Origin: Paenibacillus foliorum
GTDB lineage: Bacteria > Bacillota > Bacilli > Paenibacillales > NBRC-103111
Reading direction: 5' to 3'
DNA length: 63,080 bases
Assembly: GCF_013141765.1 (NCBI RefSeq)
Contig: NZ_WHOD01000098.1
Span: forward strand, 1 to 63,080
Shown: positions 16,175-23,796 of the stretch, piece by piece
Layout of the letters: every line of letters starts with the position of its first letter
How positions within the stretch are numbered: position 1 is the stretch's first letter
The notes under the pieces: generated by a model
Database searches by the model: none
The model's input: the letters and a program-made list of their open reading frames with translations, nothing else
What the model was told of the DNA's origin: nothing
Translations under genes and position numbers: made by a program

Positions 16175-18121
16175 ATGCCAGATTGGTCTTATCAAACTTT
16201 GTTTCGTCCTATCTTGTTTCAATTGCCGTCTAAGCTTGCACGTGATTTCACGTTGAACGCGATGGGAACCTTGAGCCGGCTTCCTAGTGGGAGCTTTGTG
16301 ATTCGGACGTTGGGACATATGGAAACCGAGCCGATCCTGGAAACAAAGCTGGCAGGGGTCTCACTGAAATATCCTGTCGGGTTATCAGGAGGCTTAGATA
16401 CCCGCGGTACGGCGCATAGAGCATTAGCGCAGTTTGGGTTCGGTTTTATAGAGATTGGACCGATTACTATAGAACAATCAGTTTCAGACCAACAAATCCT
16501 GCGGGATGTAGATAAGGAAGCTATCCTATACCCCGAGGATGGCGTTAATGAAGGGCTGGACCAAACCATACGAGCGATGCAAAAGCATCAAGGTCATTCA
16601 CTCCCGTTGATGTTTCGTATAAGAAGTGCCCCCGGACTTCTGCTGGAGGAAGCCCTAGAGGAGCAGAGGCTGCTGATGGAGAAGCTCTCGCCCTATGCTT
16701 CCGCATTTTATATTGAGCTTCACAGCAGCACTAATGGAGCGGTAGAGCAAACAGCCTCGTATTTAGAGGCGGTTCTGAAGACCGGACAGTCGCTTCCAGA
16801 TCCGAAGCCGATGCTTCTGTATATCCCGCTCGATTACCCCAATGGGGAACTACAGCAGTTGTTGAATGTGCTTCCCATAAATAGGTGGAGCGGGATCGTC
16901 ATAGGGGATATGCGAAAAACGGCAGAAGGGTATGTGACTGGAAAAGAGAGCAAACCGCTATGCATGGATAAGGTGGCTCTCATACGCCGATTATGTGGTC
17001 AACCTATGCCTGTTATTGCAACCGGAGGTGTTCATGAGCCTCAGGATGCGCTTGATCTAAGGCAAGCCGGAGCCACTTATGTTCAGCTGCACAGTGGATT
17101 GGTGTATGCAGGTCCGGGGCTTCCCAAACGGATTAATGAAGCTGTGATATATGAACAGATCCGATATACCAAGCCGCCAGATAATCCATCCTTCTGGTTC
17201 AACTGGGGATGGATGTGCCTGCTGGGAATCGGTATGATAATTGGCGGATTACTAGCCTGGATCATTGCAGCGACGAGCGTCGTCCTTCCTTATGACGTTT
17301 CTTTTCTTGGCATGGGTGCAGCCGCATTGGAAGAGGCCAATCCATTCGTGCTTCAATTCATGTCCCATGATCGGGTTACTTTAGCAGGAACGATGATATC
17401 TATCGGTGTCATGTACTTTCAGTTATCGCGGTATGGTCTTCGCAAGGGTATCCATTGGGCTAAAACAGCGCTAATGACCCCTTGCTTGGTCGGGTTCAGC
17501 AGTTTTTTTCTATATTTGGGCTATGGTTACTTTGATCCGCTTCACGCACTGGCTGCGGCTATTCTACTACCTATGTTTATACTGTCAATGCGAAGAAATG
17601 TGGATCTGCCCTCCTATGATCCCCCGAATGTGTTGAATGATCGGCTTTGGAAGCAAGCCCAATGGGGACAGCTGATGTTTGTTGTGCTGGGCTTCTCGCT
17701 GGCTATCGGAGGTGTAGTTATTGCCATCGTTGGGATAACGAAGGTGTTTGTCCCGCAGGATCTAGCATATTTATGTGCATCACCAGAAATGCTGCAAGCG
17801 ATCAATGAAAGGCTGCTGCCTCTTATTGCACATGACAGGGCAGGCTTCGGCGGAGCCTTATTTTCTAGCGCGTTATCTATATTAACTGCGGCGCTATGGG
17901 GAGTAAACCAAGGCAGGCGCTGGTTGTGGTGGACCTTCTTGATCGGAGGCATGCCCGGCTTTATTGCAGGCTTCAGTGTACATTGGCATATTAACTACAC
18001 GGATTTCATTCATCTGTTCCCTGCTTATTTTGCCTTTCTTGTCTATGTAATCGGCTTGATTCTACTCTATCCATATTTGATGTATCAACAAAAGCGCAGG
18101 GATATCACAGGCGAAAATTAG
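16175..18121 (+). CDS. DHODH-like domain fused to an internally duplicated membrane domain
   Basis: The protein has 648 residues. Residues 1-330 follow the class-2 dihydroorotate dehydrogenase barrel: LFRPILFQLP near the start, then VSLKYPVGLSGGLDTRG, FGFGFIEIGPIT, and the phosphate-binding end VIATGGVHEPQDAL...TYVQLHSGLVYAGPGLPKRI. Active-site regions are altered: FDKNG reads LDTRG, and the Asn/Ser-rich catalytic strand reads FYIELHSSTNG. Residues about 343-635 hold seven to eight hydrophobic segments in two repeats of about 155 residues, each with an HDR motif (398-400, 553-555), a G...GFxxxF block and a Y.D..H motif. ATG 16175 follows TTGAGGTG. True orotate synthesis is doubtful; a membrane-tethered flavoprotein of other function is more likely. 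Confidence 0.75.
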   Translation: MPDWSYQTLFRPILFQLPSKLARDFTLNAMGTLSRLPSGSFVIRTLGHMETEPILETKLAGVSLKYPVGLSGGLDTRGTAHRALAQFGFGFIEIGPITIEQSVSDQQILRDVDKEAILYPEDGVNEGLDQTIRAMQKHQGHSLPLMFRIRSAPGLLLEEALEEQRLLMEKLSPYASAFYIELHSSTNGAVEQTASYLEAVLKTGQSLPDPKPMLLYIPLDYPNGELQQLLNVLPINRWSGIVIGDMRKTAEGYVTGKESKPLCMDKVALIRRLCGQPMPVIATGGVHEPQDALDLRQAGATYVQLHSGLVYAGPGLPKRINEAVIYEQIRYTKPPDNPSFWFNWGWMCLLGIGMIIGGLLAWIIAATSVVLPYDVSFLGMGAAALEEANPFVLQFMSHDRVTLAGTMISIGVMYFQLSRYGLRKGIHWAKTALMTPCLVGFSSFFLYLGYGYFDPLHALAAAILLPMFILSMRRNVDLPSYDPPNVLNDRLWKQAQWGQLMFVVLGFSLAIGGVVIAIVGITKVFVPQDLAYLCASPEMLQAINERLLPLIAHDRAGFGGALFSSALSILTAALWGVNQGRRWLWWTFLIGGMPGFIAGFSVHWHINYTDFIHLFPAYFAFLVYVIGLILLYPYLMYQQKRRDITGEN

Positions 18122-18261
18122 CTAAAGCAATATTTAATAGGCCGACTGACCATAATCAAGCTGAAAAAAAGCATCCTTCTACAGTGGTAAGAGAGTGTGA
18201 CCAAATCTCGAACCAGAAAAGGGTGTTTTTTGTTTTATTTTGGACATGATCAAAGCAGATC

Positions 18262-18290
18262 TTGACAATGATAATGATAACCATTATCAT
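18262..18290 (+). promoter_or_regulatory. Fur-type box over a sigma-A promoter
   Basis: TTGACA (18262-18267), 17 bases, then TATCAT (18285-18290). The 19 bases 18270-18288 match the classical Fur box GATAATGATAATCATTATC at 18 of 19 positions, and a 9-base inverted repeat ATGATAATG/CATTATCAT spans 18268-18290. Iron-replete Fur would occlude polymerase. Zur or PerR boxes are related but fit less well. Confidence 0.88.
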
Positions 18291-18406
18291 TTAATGTGTA
18301 AGCAATATTTGCGAGCAAGTATACATATCAAGCTAATGATACTGGTTTGCCGGAAAATGCTTACGATGCTGGTTTTGCTGAAGCGAAACCCTTAGGAGGA
18401 ATGTAC

Positions 18407-18721
18407 ATGCCGGCGATTTTGGTAGTAGGGGCCGATCATTTAGGAAATATGCCAGAGCAATTAGCCAATATAGGCTTTGATGAGGTCATGCATATGTCAG
18501 GACGCAAATGTCAGATGGTTCGTAAAGGAATTCCCGACCGGATCAATGCCGTGCTGGTGCTGACCGACTATATCAATCACAACTTGACTAAGGTAATTAA
18601 ACAACAAGCGAAGGAACAGGATGTTCCGATATACTATGCTAAAAGATCCTGGTGCTCGGTTCAAAAGGCTTTATGCTCCTGCACTATGGAATGTGAGTTA
18701 GCTAAAAATACTAAACACTAA
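18407..18721 (+). CDS. DUF2325 family small protein, probably iron-regulated
   Basis: The product is 104 residues, PAILVVGADHLGNMPEQL at the N-terminus, then a conserved-looking block HMSGRKCQMVRKGIPD and a Cys-rich end CSVQKALCSCTMEC. This matches the DUF2325 family of single-domain proteins of unknown function. ATG 18407 is preferred over 18401 because TAGGAGGA ends at 18400. It is monocistronic under a Fur box, so it is probably made under iron starvation. The five cysteines suggest metal or redox chemistry, but no activity is established. Confidence 0.82.
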   Translation: MPAILVVGADHLGNMPEQLANIGFDEVMHMSGRKCQMVRKGIPDRINAVLVLTDYINHNLTKVIKQQAKEQDVPIYYAKRSWCSVQKALCSCTMECELAKNTKH

Positions 18722-18737
18722 TTTTTGCTCTCCAATC

Positions 18738-18795
18738 ATGTCCAAGCAGTAGCCTCAGACCCTAGAATATGGGCTGTACGGTCTGTCTGGACATG
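18738..18795. other. Two-tier inverted repeat downstream of the DUF2325 gene
   Basis: CATGTCCA (18738-18745) pairs with TGGACATG (18788-18795), and inside it CAGACC (18756-18761) pairs with GGTCTG (18780-18785). There is no T-run, so it may be a terminator without a tail or another structured element. The remainder of the 322-base gap to the AraC gene shows nothing. Confidence 0.4.
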
Positions 18796-19043
18796 GGAAA
18801 CAGGTATGCGTATGCTATTTATAACGCTCTCGAATCCTGGGCGTTCGTTGTATTGCTGTATGACGATGGTCGATTCCCGTTAGCAATGAAGTGATTATAG
18901 GCATGCCTAAGCCATCACACCAATGGCTACCTCCTCCATAAAATCCCTCATTAAAGTTTACTTTTAGATCTTGTCCACTGATTTCTCCCTGTCAGCTCTA
19001 CATCTTAATTCCCCCAAGGTTGGCTCATTATCTCAAGAGCAAT

Positions 19044-19913
19044 TTATTTCTGCATAAATGATTGAGAGCGGTATTGAAGGGGCGAAAATCCGGTAATTTT
19101 TTTAAACAATCTGCAAAAATACGAGAAATTAGGAATTCCCACACTAACTCCAACTTGTTCGATTGGGGTTGTTTCGGTGTTCAACAGCCAGCAGGCTTGA
19201 CGGATTCGTCGGGACATGATGTAGTCGGTAATACTGCTGCCTGTTTCAGAGCTGAATAGATGAGAGACATGGTGCTTGGATAAATGCAGCTCATTAGCCA
19301 AAATTTCAAGAACAAACGGAGCTGTATAATTCATTTCAATCCATTGCATGATTTTCTCAGAGTGACGTTCAGAACGGATGGGAGCGTTCTCTGTAAGTGC
19401 AGTTTCGTGCCATAATCTGCGGATACGGTCTAATATTTGGATGGTCATCAGCGATGCTGCCTCGTAATATTCTGTGTCTGATTGGCTCAAGTGTTTGTCG
19501 AAGAAGTGACTAAGAATTTGCAGAATAAACGCATCGTCGGATTCATTTGTAGTAATCACTTGATTAGTAAGAGTCCCTTTCCATAAATGCTCAAAAAATC
19601 GGTTTACGGCAGGGAACATTTTTATATAGGCTACTAAGGCCGTAGGTTCAAATTTTAGTAAGGAGCGTTCATAGGGAGAATCTTTGCTAACTTCAAAATG
19701 CACCCGATGCAGCTGGAACGGCTGAAGGCACAGTATGCTTCCTGCTTCCAGAGTATACATCTTTTGATTTAATACTGCATGGCCCCGGCCGCGGTGAACG
19801 ATCAGCAACTCGATGCCCTGATGGTAATGATAGAAACTTTTGTACTCCTCGCAGTAATTTTTATATTGAAGATAAAACGGGTTTTTATCCAGTTGAAATT
19901 GTGCCAACAGCAA
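19044..19913 (-). CDS. AraC-family regulator with cupin sensor domain
   Basis: This 289-residue cytosolic regulator has an N-terminal cupin-like domain (HYHQGIELLIVHRGRG; LEAGSILCLQPFQLHRVHF), which usually binds a sugar. The C-terminus holds the two-helix-turn-helix AraC domain: ILANELHLSKHHVSHLF and VGVSVGIPNFSYFCRLFKK. A TTG start (complement of 19911-19913) follows GGAGAGG. It is divergent from the gene at 20132, with promoter-like boxes and a palindrome in the 218 bases between them, so that gene is a candidate target. The effector is unknown. Confidence 0.88.
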   Translation of the reverse strand: MLLAQFQLDKNPFYLQYKNYCEEYKSFYHYHQGIELLIVHRGRGHAVLNQKMYTLEAGSILCLQPFQLHRVHFEVSKDSPYERSLLKFEPTALVAYIKMFPAVNRFFEHLWKGTLTNQVITTNESDDAFILQILSHFFDKHLSQSDTEYYEAASLMTIQILDRIRRLWHETALTENAPIRSERHSEKIMQWIEMNYTAPFVLEILANELHLSKHHVSHLFSSETGSSITDYIMSRRIRQACWLLNTETTPIEQVGVSVGIPNFSYFCRLFKKITGFSPLQYRSQSFMQK

Positions 19914-19949
19914 TGTAACCGCATCCTCTCCAAAAGTTATAAAAACATC

Positions 19950-19978
19950 GCAATACAGTACTATTTTGACACAATCAA
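19950..19978 (-). promoter_or_regulatory. Putative promoter of the AraC gene
   Basis: On the minus strand TTGATT (19973-19978), a 17-base spacer and TATTGC (19950-19955) resemble a weak sigma-A promoter about 37 bases before the start codon. Confidence 0.45.
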
Positions 19979-20003
19979 ATATAACTGTACATCATAAAAA
20001 TTT

Positions 20004-20020
20004 GTTATTCTATGAATAAC
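20004..20020. promoter_or_regulatory. Perfect 7-3-7 palindrome between divergent genes
   Basis: GTTATTC-TAT-GAATAAC lies midway between the divergent AraC and hypothetical genes. It is a candidate operator. AraC proteins usually prefer direct repeats, so the bound factor may be another dimeric repressor. Confidence 0.45.
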
Positions 20021-20131
20021 GCCACTCGAATTAGTAATTGTATTCCTATCCATTAGCACCATGTTGTGAAAGGACAGGATGAGGCGAGCCGCGTTCACAA
20101 TGATGTGATTATCCAAAAGGAGACGGATCGT

Positions 20132-20473
20132 ATGACGACGACGGTACAAGATTTAGTAACGGATGCTGAGTACACTCGTATTTTGGATGGAGTTAACGAT
20201 TTACTGAAGGAGACCTATCAAATTCCCGACAGCAAATCGGCCTGGGTATTAGATCAAAGTCATGGCAGGGTTGATGATTATTTATTCGACTATTCTTCCT
20301 ATGTAGCCTTAGTTAAGGATACGCGCAGCTATATAATGGATACATTCGAAAATCAGTTTGAACAGAAGGTTAAAAAGGAACAAGAACAGACCGACCGGAT
20401 GATTAATGATGCAGCTGCGTGGCTTGCCTATGAATGCGTCAAATGTTATTTTGAAAAGCGTTTGTGGAGATAA
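20132..20473 (+). CDS. Hypothetical 113-residue soluble protein
   Basis: I do not recognise the family. The product is acidic and helical in character, with no signal peptide or membrane segment. Recognisable stretches are VTDAEYTRILDGVNDLL and FEQKVKKEQEQTDRMIN, the latter possibly a short coiled coil, ending CVKCYFEKRLWR. ATG 20132 follows AAAAGGAGA. It is divergent from the AraC gene and convergent with the GH26 gene, sharing a terminator with it, so it is expressed alone. Confidence 0.65.
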   Translation: MTTTVQDLVTDAEYTRILDGVNDLLKETYQIPDSKSAWVLDQSHGRVDDYLFDYSSYVALVKDTRSYIMDTFENQFEQKVKKEQEQTDRMINDAAAWLAYECVKCYFEKRLWR

Positions 20474-20494
20474 CTATGGATGTGCCTGGACAGT

Positions 20495-20541
20495 AAAAAT
20501 AACCCCCTCATTCCACATTGGGATAGGAGAGGTTATTTTTC
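20495..20541. terminator. Shared bidirectional terminator
   Basis: AAAAATAACC...CCTC pairs with GAG-AGGTTATTTTT (20531-20540), flanked by A-run and T-run. It lies between convergent genes and serves both. Confidence 0.85.
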
Positions 20542-20545
20542 TTGT

Positions 20546-22126
20546 TTATTTAGGTAAGGGTATGCTTGCTTCTGCAAGCTTCTCCATGCTTCTGTTAAAT
20601 GCGGTGATAGTCAATGGCAGAGAGGGATCGAGCTTGGAAAAGTCGAGCTCAATCTCCCAAGGCAGCTCATAGGTTATGCCCAATTGCTTCCCATCCTGAT
20701 AATATACGATGGCAAACGGATGTTTGCTCTGGGGAAAGGATACATGGGTGAACAGCTTATGCTTACCCTGCAGCTTCGAGGCCTGGGACCAAGGAATGTA
20801 TGTCGAATTCTCATGGGTACGAGCACCTTCTTCAACGCGGCTTAAGAATAGATCGTGTTGAATGGATCGCCTGTAGAGTAGGTCTGCGAACGGATTTTCA
20901 CCGAGATCATAAACCGCATCCATCTTGCTGCGAATGGCTCGTTCCTTGCCGAAGTTAAAATAAGTGATAGCTTTTACCCGAGGGTACATCCGGGCTAAAT
21001 AACCATATAGGTCCCCAAGCTGTCCCTCTGCCCAACGCTCATAGCTTTGGTTAGTCGTCAAATTATAATGCGAGACGGCTCCCTCCGAGATCATGATCGG
21101 TTTACCAGGAAATTTGCCGCTTAACGGTTGAAATGATTGGAGAAATCCGCTCTTATCCCCGATTTTATCCTCAGGACCGCCAACCGCATAGAGCGAGTAG
21201 CCAATCCAATCGACATACTCGTCTCCAGGATAATAGTCATCGATATTGTTCATAGGCATGAAATTAGGTGACCAAACCATTACGACATTCGGTGCTTCTT
21301 CTTTCATAATCTTGTGGATGAGGCGGAACTTCTCTATATATTTCTTTGGATCGCCATGCCAGGGCACCCACGCTCCATTCATTTCTGAAGCGTAGCGAAG
21401 AAACACGGGAATACCGGATGCCTTGGCCTCGCGAGCGAAAGTTCGCACGTATTCGTCATCTTGCACATCATCCAGCCCATATCGAGGCTCCCAACCAATT
21501 TGTAATGCGCCACCCAAAGCTTTTACCGTTTCTGCTGTCTTTATTGGGAAGTAGGATGTAGGGTTGGTTTGAACCTTCCGCCAGCCTACATAGGATAAGT
21601 AAATGGCGTGCTTGCGTCCGTAGACGGATTCGATGTTGTTCATATTAAATCCAACCCGTTTATCTGCCCCAAGCATACCTAAGTAAACACCGGACTGTGG
21701 TTCGAATTTGGCTAGTGTAGCGGATGCTGCTGAGGGTACGCTAACGTAAGGCTCTAGAGTAACCGTTTGCAGTTCGGCAGTAGTTGGCTCGAAAGCTGCC
21801 GACACAGATACAGAGGAATCATGAGCCAAGTATTGCTTGCTTAGGTCTTCCGCCGCATTGGCTTGTTCCAGTTCATTGACGCTTCTATAGTAGGCAGCTT
21901 TCCGGCTGACCAAATCTGCCGCTGCACGCCATTCGCTTTTACTCACGGTATCGGCCAGCTGTTGGTCCCACCAAGCTAATGTTTGATTAACGGGACTTAT
22001 CGGAACGGGCTCAGCTTCAACCAGCGGATTAATCAATGGAACCGAGTTTCTATTTAGATGGAACTGTACAACATACACAATATAAACAACAAACAACGAG
22101 GCAACTAGCAGTGAGATTTTCCTCAT
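20546..22126 (-). CDS. Membrane-anchored glycoside hydrolase family 26 protein
   Basis: The protein has 526 residues with an N-terminal transmembrane anchor (ISLLVASLFVVYIVYVVQF). A spacer of about 130 residues precedes a GH26-like barrel: acid/base glutamate in LRYASEMNGAWVPWHG, DYYPGDEYVDWIGYSLYA, and nucleophile glutamate in IMISEGAVS. About 110 C-terminal residues look like a beta-sandwich. GH26 enzymes cut beta-mannans or mixed-linkage glucans, and some act on exopolysaccharides. The ribosome site is GGAGGATTG. The SinI-like gene lies 84 bases upstream on the same strand, so the two may be co-transcribed, although a TATAAT on the minus strand (22163-22168) could be a separate promoter. 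Confidence 0.85.
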   Translation of the reverse strand: MRKISLLVASLFVVYIVYVVQFHLNRNSVPLINPLVEAEPVPISPVNQTLAWWDQQLADTVSKSEWRAAADLVSRKAAYYRSVNELEQANAAEDLSKQYLAHDSSVSVSAAFEPTTAELQTVTLEPYVSVPSAASATLAKFEPQSGVYLGMLGADKRVGFNMNNIESVYGRKHAIYLSYVGWRKVQTNPTSYFPIKTAETVKALGGALQIGWEPRYGLDDVQDDEYVRTFAREAKASGIPVFLRYASEMNGAWVPWHGDPKKYIEKFRLIHKIMKEEAPNVVMVWSPNFMPMNNIDDYYPGDEYVDWIGYSLYAVGGPEDKIGDKSGFLQSFQPLSGKFPGKPIMISEGAVSHYNLTTNQSYERWAEGQLGDLYGYLARMYPRVKAITYFNFGKERAIRSKMDAVYDLGENPFADLLYRRSIQHDLFLSRVEEGARTHENSTYIPWSQASKLQGKHKLFTHVSFPQSKHPFAIVYYQDGKQLGITYELPWEIELDFSKLDPSLPLTITAFNRSMEKLAEASIPLPK

Positions 22127-22210
22127 TCGTACAATCCTCCGGCCGATGATAGTTTCCTCACCATTATACCGTATAAAATAAGCGGCGAATGTAGAAATAT
22201 GAGGAAATTA

Positions 22211-22408
22211 TCAAGTTCTGTTAGAAGAACGTTCTGCACGAATAAAGGCTATAAACTTTCTGGCATCCTCATGGGTTAATTCGCGACCTTCTAATGTAAG
22301 AGTAAATTCTTCTAAGATGTGATCGTCCGAAAATGCTAAGTGTTTCACAAATGTTTGGATATCTTTATTATTGAGCATGAAAATCCCCCTTGTTCCGATC
22401 CTTTTCAT
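22211..22408 (-). CDS. SinI-like small protein: stand-alone C-terminal domain of the XRE regulator
   Basis: The product is 65 residues, or 55 if the internal ATG at 22378 behind AAGGGGGA is used; the longer form has AGGAGGT 11 bases upstream. Its second half, LEEFTLTLEGRELTHEDAR then KFIAFIRAERS, closely matches the C-terminus of the XRE regulator at 22948-23316 (LKKFNLTIDGKALTIEEAR, RFIAFIRAERS). It has no DNA-binding domain. This is the architecture of the Bacillus subtilis SinI/SinR pair, where SinI occupies the SinR multimerisation surface, although the sequences are not SinI-like in detail. Two palindromes lie upstream of its start. Confidence 0.75.
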   Translation of the reverse strand: MKRIGTRGIFMLNNKDIQTFVKHLAFSDDHILEEFTLTLEGRELTHEDARKFIAFIRAERSSNRT

Positions 22409-22459
22409 AGTTTAAGTTGACCTCCTGTTGCATAAAGTCTGCTAAAAGAAGTTTAATTA

Positions 22460-22478
22460 TTGATACTTTTTGTATCAA
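22460..22478. promoter_or_regulatory. Operator-like palindrome 1
   Basis: Perfect TTGATAC-TTTTT-GTATCAA (7-5-7), about 52-70 bases upstream of the SinI-like start. It shares its core with the sites at 22513-22527 and 10786-10800. Confidence 0.65.
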
Positions 22479-22512
22479 AATTTCAAGTGTTAATAGGTTT
22501 TAATAAACAATA

Positions 22513-22527
22513 GATACTCTTTGTATC
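22513..22527. promoter_or_regulatory. Operator-like palindrome 2
   Basis: GATAC-TCTTT-GTATC, with its centre 51 bases from that of palindrome 1, about five helical turns. This suits cooperative binding by a tetramer-forming XRE repressor. Confidence 0.6.
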
Positions 22528-22636
22528 AATATATTCTCGCATGAAATTACATGAATATCAATCATTTTTAGTAAAACTATCATTTTTTCAAATGAAGGAT
22601 GCTGCTTTCTACTGGAATATAAATACACGAATTTGA

Positions 22637-22848
22637 GAAGATAATTGCATCGAAATTACGCCAAAGTTTCCACAATTCTCGTTTGCCCATGTTCAGGATA
22701 CTACGGGACATGCTATGGAGGCTTGGAACGCATGGGAATCGCGTGGTTACAAATAAAACCAAATAACAGGGTGGTTAGAAACTAATATGATCTGCCACTA
22801 GTTGGAGGATTTACCGCTAATCCTGCGGGAGTTCGTGACATGGCTTAA
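22637..22848 (+). pseudogene. Coding-like remnants of unknown origin
   Basis: Two short open stretches read like decayed protein ends. At 22637-22756 the frame contains KFPQFSFAHVQDTTGHAMEA followed by WNAWESRGYK and a stop. At 22786-22848 it reads YDLPLVGGFTANPAGVRDMA and a stop. Neither has a start signal or a recognised family. They may be debris of one lost gene, or chance. Confidence 0.25.
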
Positions 22849-22852
22849 AATT

Positions 22853-22881
22853 AAGACCCACAGCGGGTTGCTGTGGGTCTT
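22853..22881 (-). terminator. Terminator of the XRE gene
   Basis: A perfect 12-base stem AAGACCCACAGC/GCTGTGGGTCTT with a five-base loop, followed on the minus strand by TTAATTTTAAG. The plus-strand side is also T-rich. Confidence 0.8.
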
Positions 22882-22947
22882 GTCTTAATTGTTCTTTTAT
22901 TTGTTCTTTTATCCAAAGGAATGTGGCTGATAAATGCTGTGACTAAA

Positions 22948-23316
22948 TTAACCCATGGATCGTTCCGCTCGGATAAATGCAATGAAACGTCTCGCTTCTT
23001 CTATTGTTAATGCTTTACCGTCAATAGTTAAATTAAATTTCTTTAATATTTCTTGATCGGATAACTCAAGGCTGTCCGTGAACTCACTAGTTTCTAGATA
23101 CTCAGATGCTTTGGGATCCTTGGTTCGACTCAATAAATAATCAACAGATACGTTGAAGAAGTTGGCTATCTTTTGTGTAGTTCCATGATCAGGTTCCCTG
23201 CGGTTATTTTCGTAATGGGAAAGCGAGGCGCGGGTAATTTCTAATTTGCGCGCAAGTTCTTCCTGAGTAAGCCGTTTTTCATTACGAAGCTCGACGATTC
23301 GATTACCGAAGTTCAC
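22948..23316 (-). CDS. SinR-like XRE transcriptional regulator
   Basis: The protein has 122 residues. The N-terminal helix-turn-helix of the Xre/SinR type is complete (LTQEELARKLEITRASLSHY; TTQKIANFFNVSVDYLLSRT), and a C-terminal domain of about 40 residues is shared with the SinI-like protein at 22211. GTG (complement of 23314-23316) lies 6 bases after TAGGAGGT. About 20 bases upstream of the start begins a 42-base repeat end, so the original promoter may have been displaced. The repressor probably binds the GATAC-N5-GTATC palindromes; this is inference from proximity and symmetry. Confidence 0.85.
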   Translation of the reverse strand: MNFGNRIVELRNEKRLTQEELARKLEITRASLSHYENNRREPDHGTTQKIANFFNVSVDYLLSRTKDPKASEYLETSEFTDSLELSDQEILKKFNLTIDGKALTIEEARRFIAFIRAERSMG

Positions 23317-23338
23317 GTTGTACCTCCTAACCTAATAA

Positions 23339-23380
23339 GTGCGTGTTCAAAAAGTTAACTTTTCAGCACCGAGAAGGTTG
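23339..23380 (+). repeat. Solitary left end of the MITE-like repeat
   Basis: GTGCGTGTTCAAAAAGTTAA and the following CAGCACCGAGAAGGTTG match the left end of the element at 24015 (GTGCGTGTTTAAAAAGTCCG, CAGAACCGAGAAGATTG). Similarity stops at about 23380, where a disrupted coding remnant begins. Confidence 0.6.
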
Positions 23381-23392
23381 CAATATTATCGA

Positions 23393-23591
23393 TTATACAT
23401 CAGTCCTTACAATGTAATCAATAAACTTGGAGCGCAATGGGGGAATTATGTCGATATAGAAACTATTACTTTTGTGGAAGCTTGACGAAATCCGTACTCT
23501 ACCAATTGGTTTAAGAGATAAAGTTGCTGATGTGGAGAATGATTCATATAAAAAGTGTCTAAGAAATCGACAAGAAGTTGGCTCTACGTAA
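23393..23591 (+). pseudogene. Frameshifted gene remnant, family unknown
   Basis: One frame reads YNVINKLGAQWGNYVDIETI then TFVEA and a stop at 23483-23485. The next frame continues seamlessly from 23481 with LDEIRTLPIGLRDKVADVEN, DSYKKCLRNRQEVGST and a stop at 23589-23591. The join looks like one protein tail broken by a single frameshift and cut at its 5' side next to the repeat end at 23339-23380. I do not recognise it. Confidence 0.45.
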
Positions 23592-23796
23592 GGGAATTTG
23601 AATAACAAGCAGGGATTTTTCCGAATGAACTGTTTAACTATTTTTTTTGGAAATAGTTAGGGTTTCGACAAAAATAATGGGCATTAATTTCAAAACAATA
23701 CCATCAAGTGACACTTTTTTTTATATGCGTTCGTTATAATAGTGTCTAAAAGATTCTTACCATTAAGGAATTCAAAGATGGAGAGTGGAGATAACA

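Noticed and set aside
22580..22762. 60-residue minus-strand ORF
   Set aside because: It has no ribosome site, and the opposite strand shows more protein-like fragments; neither is a supported gene.
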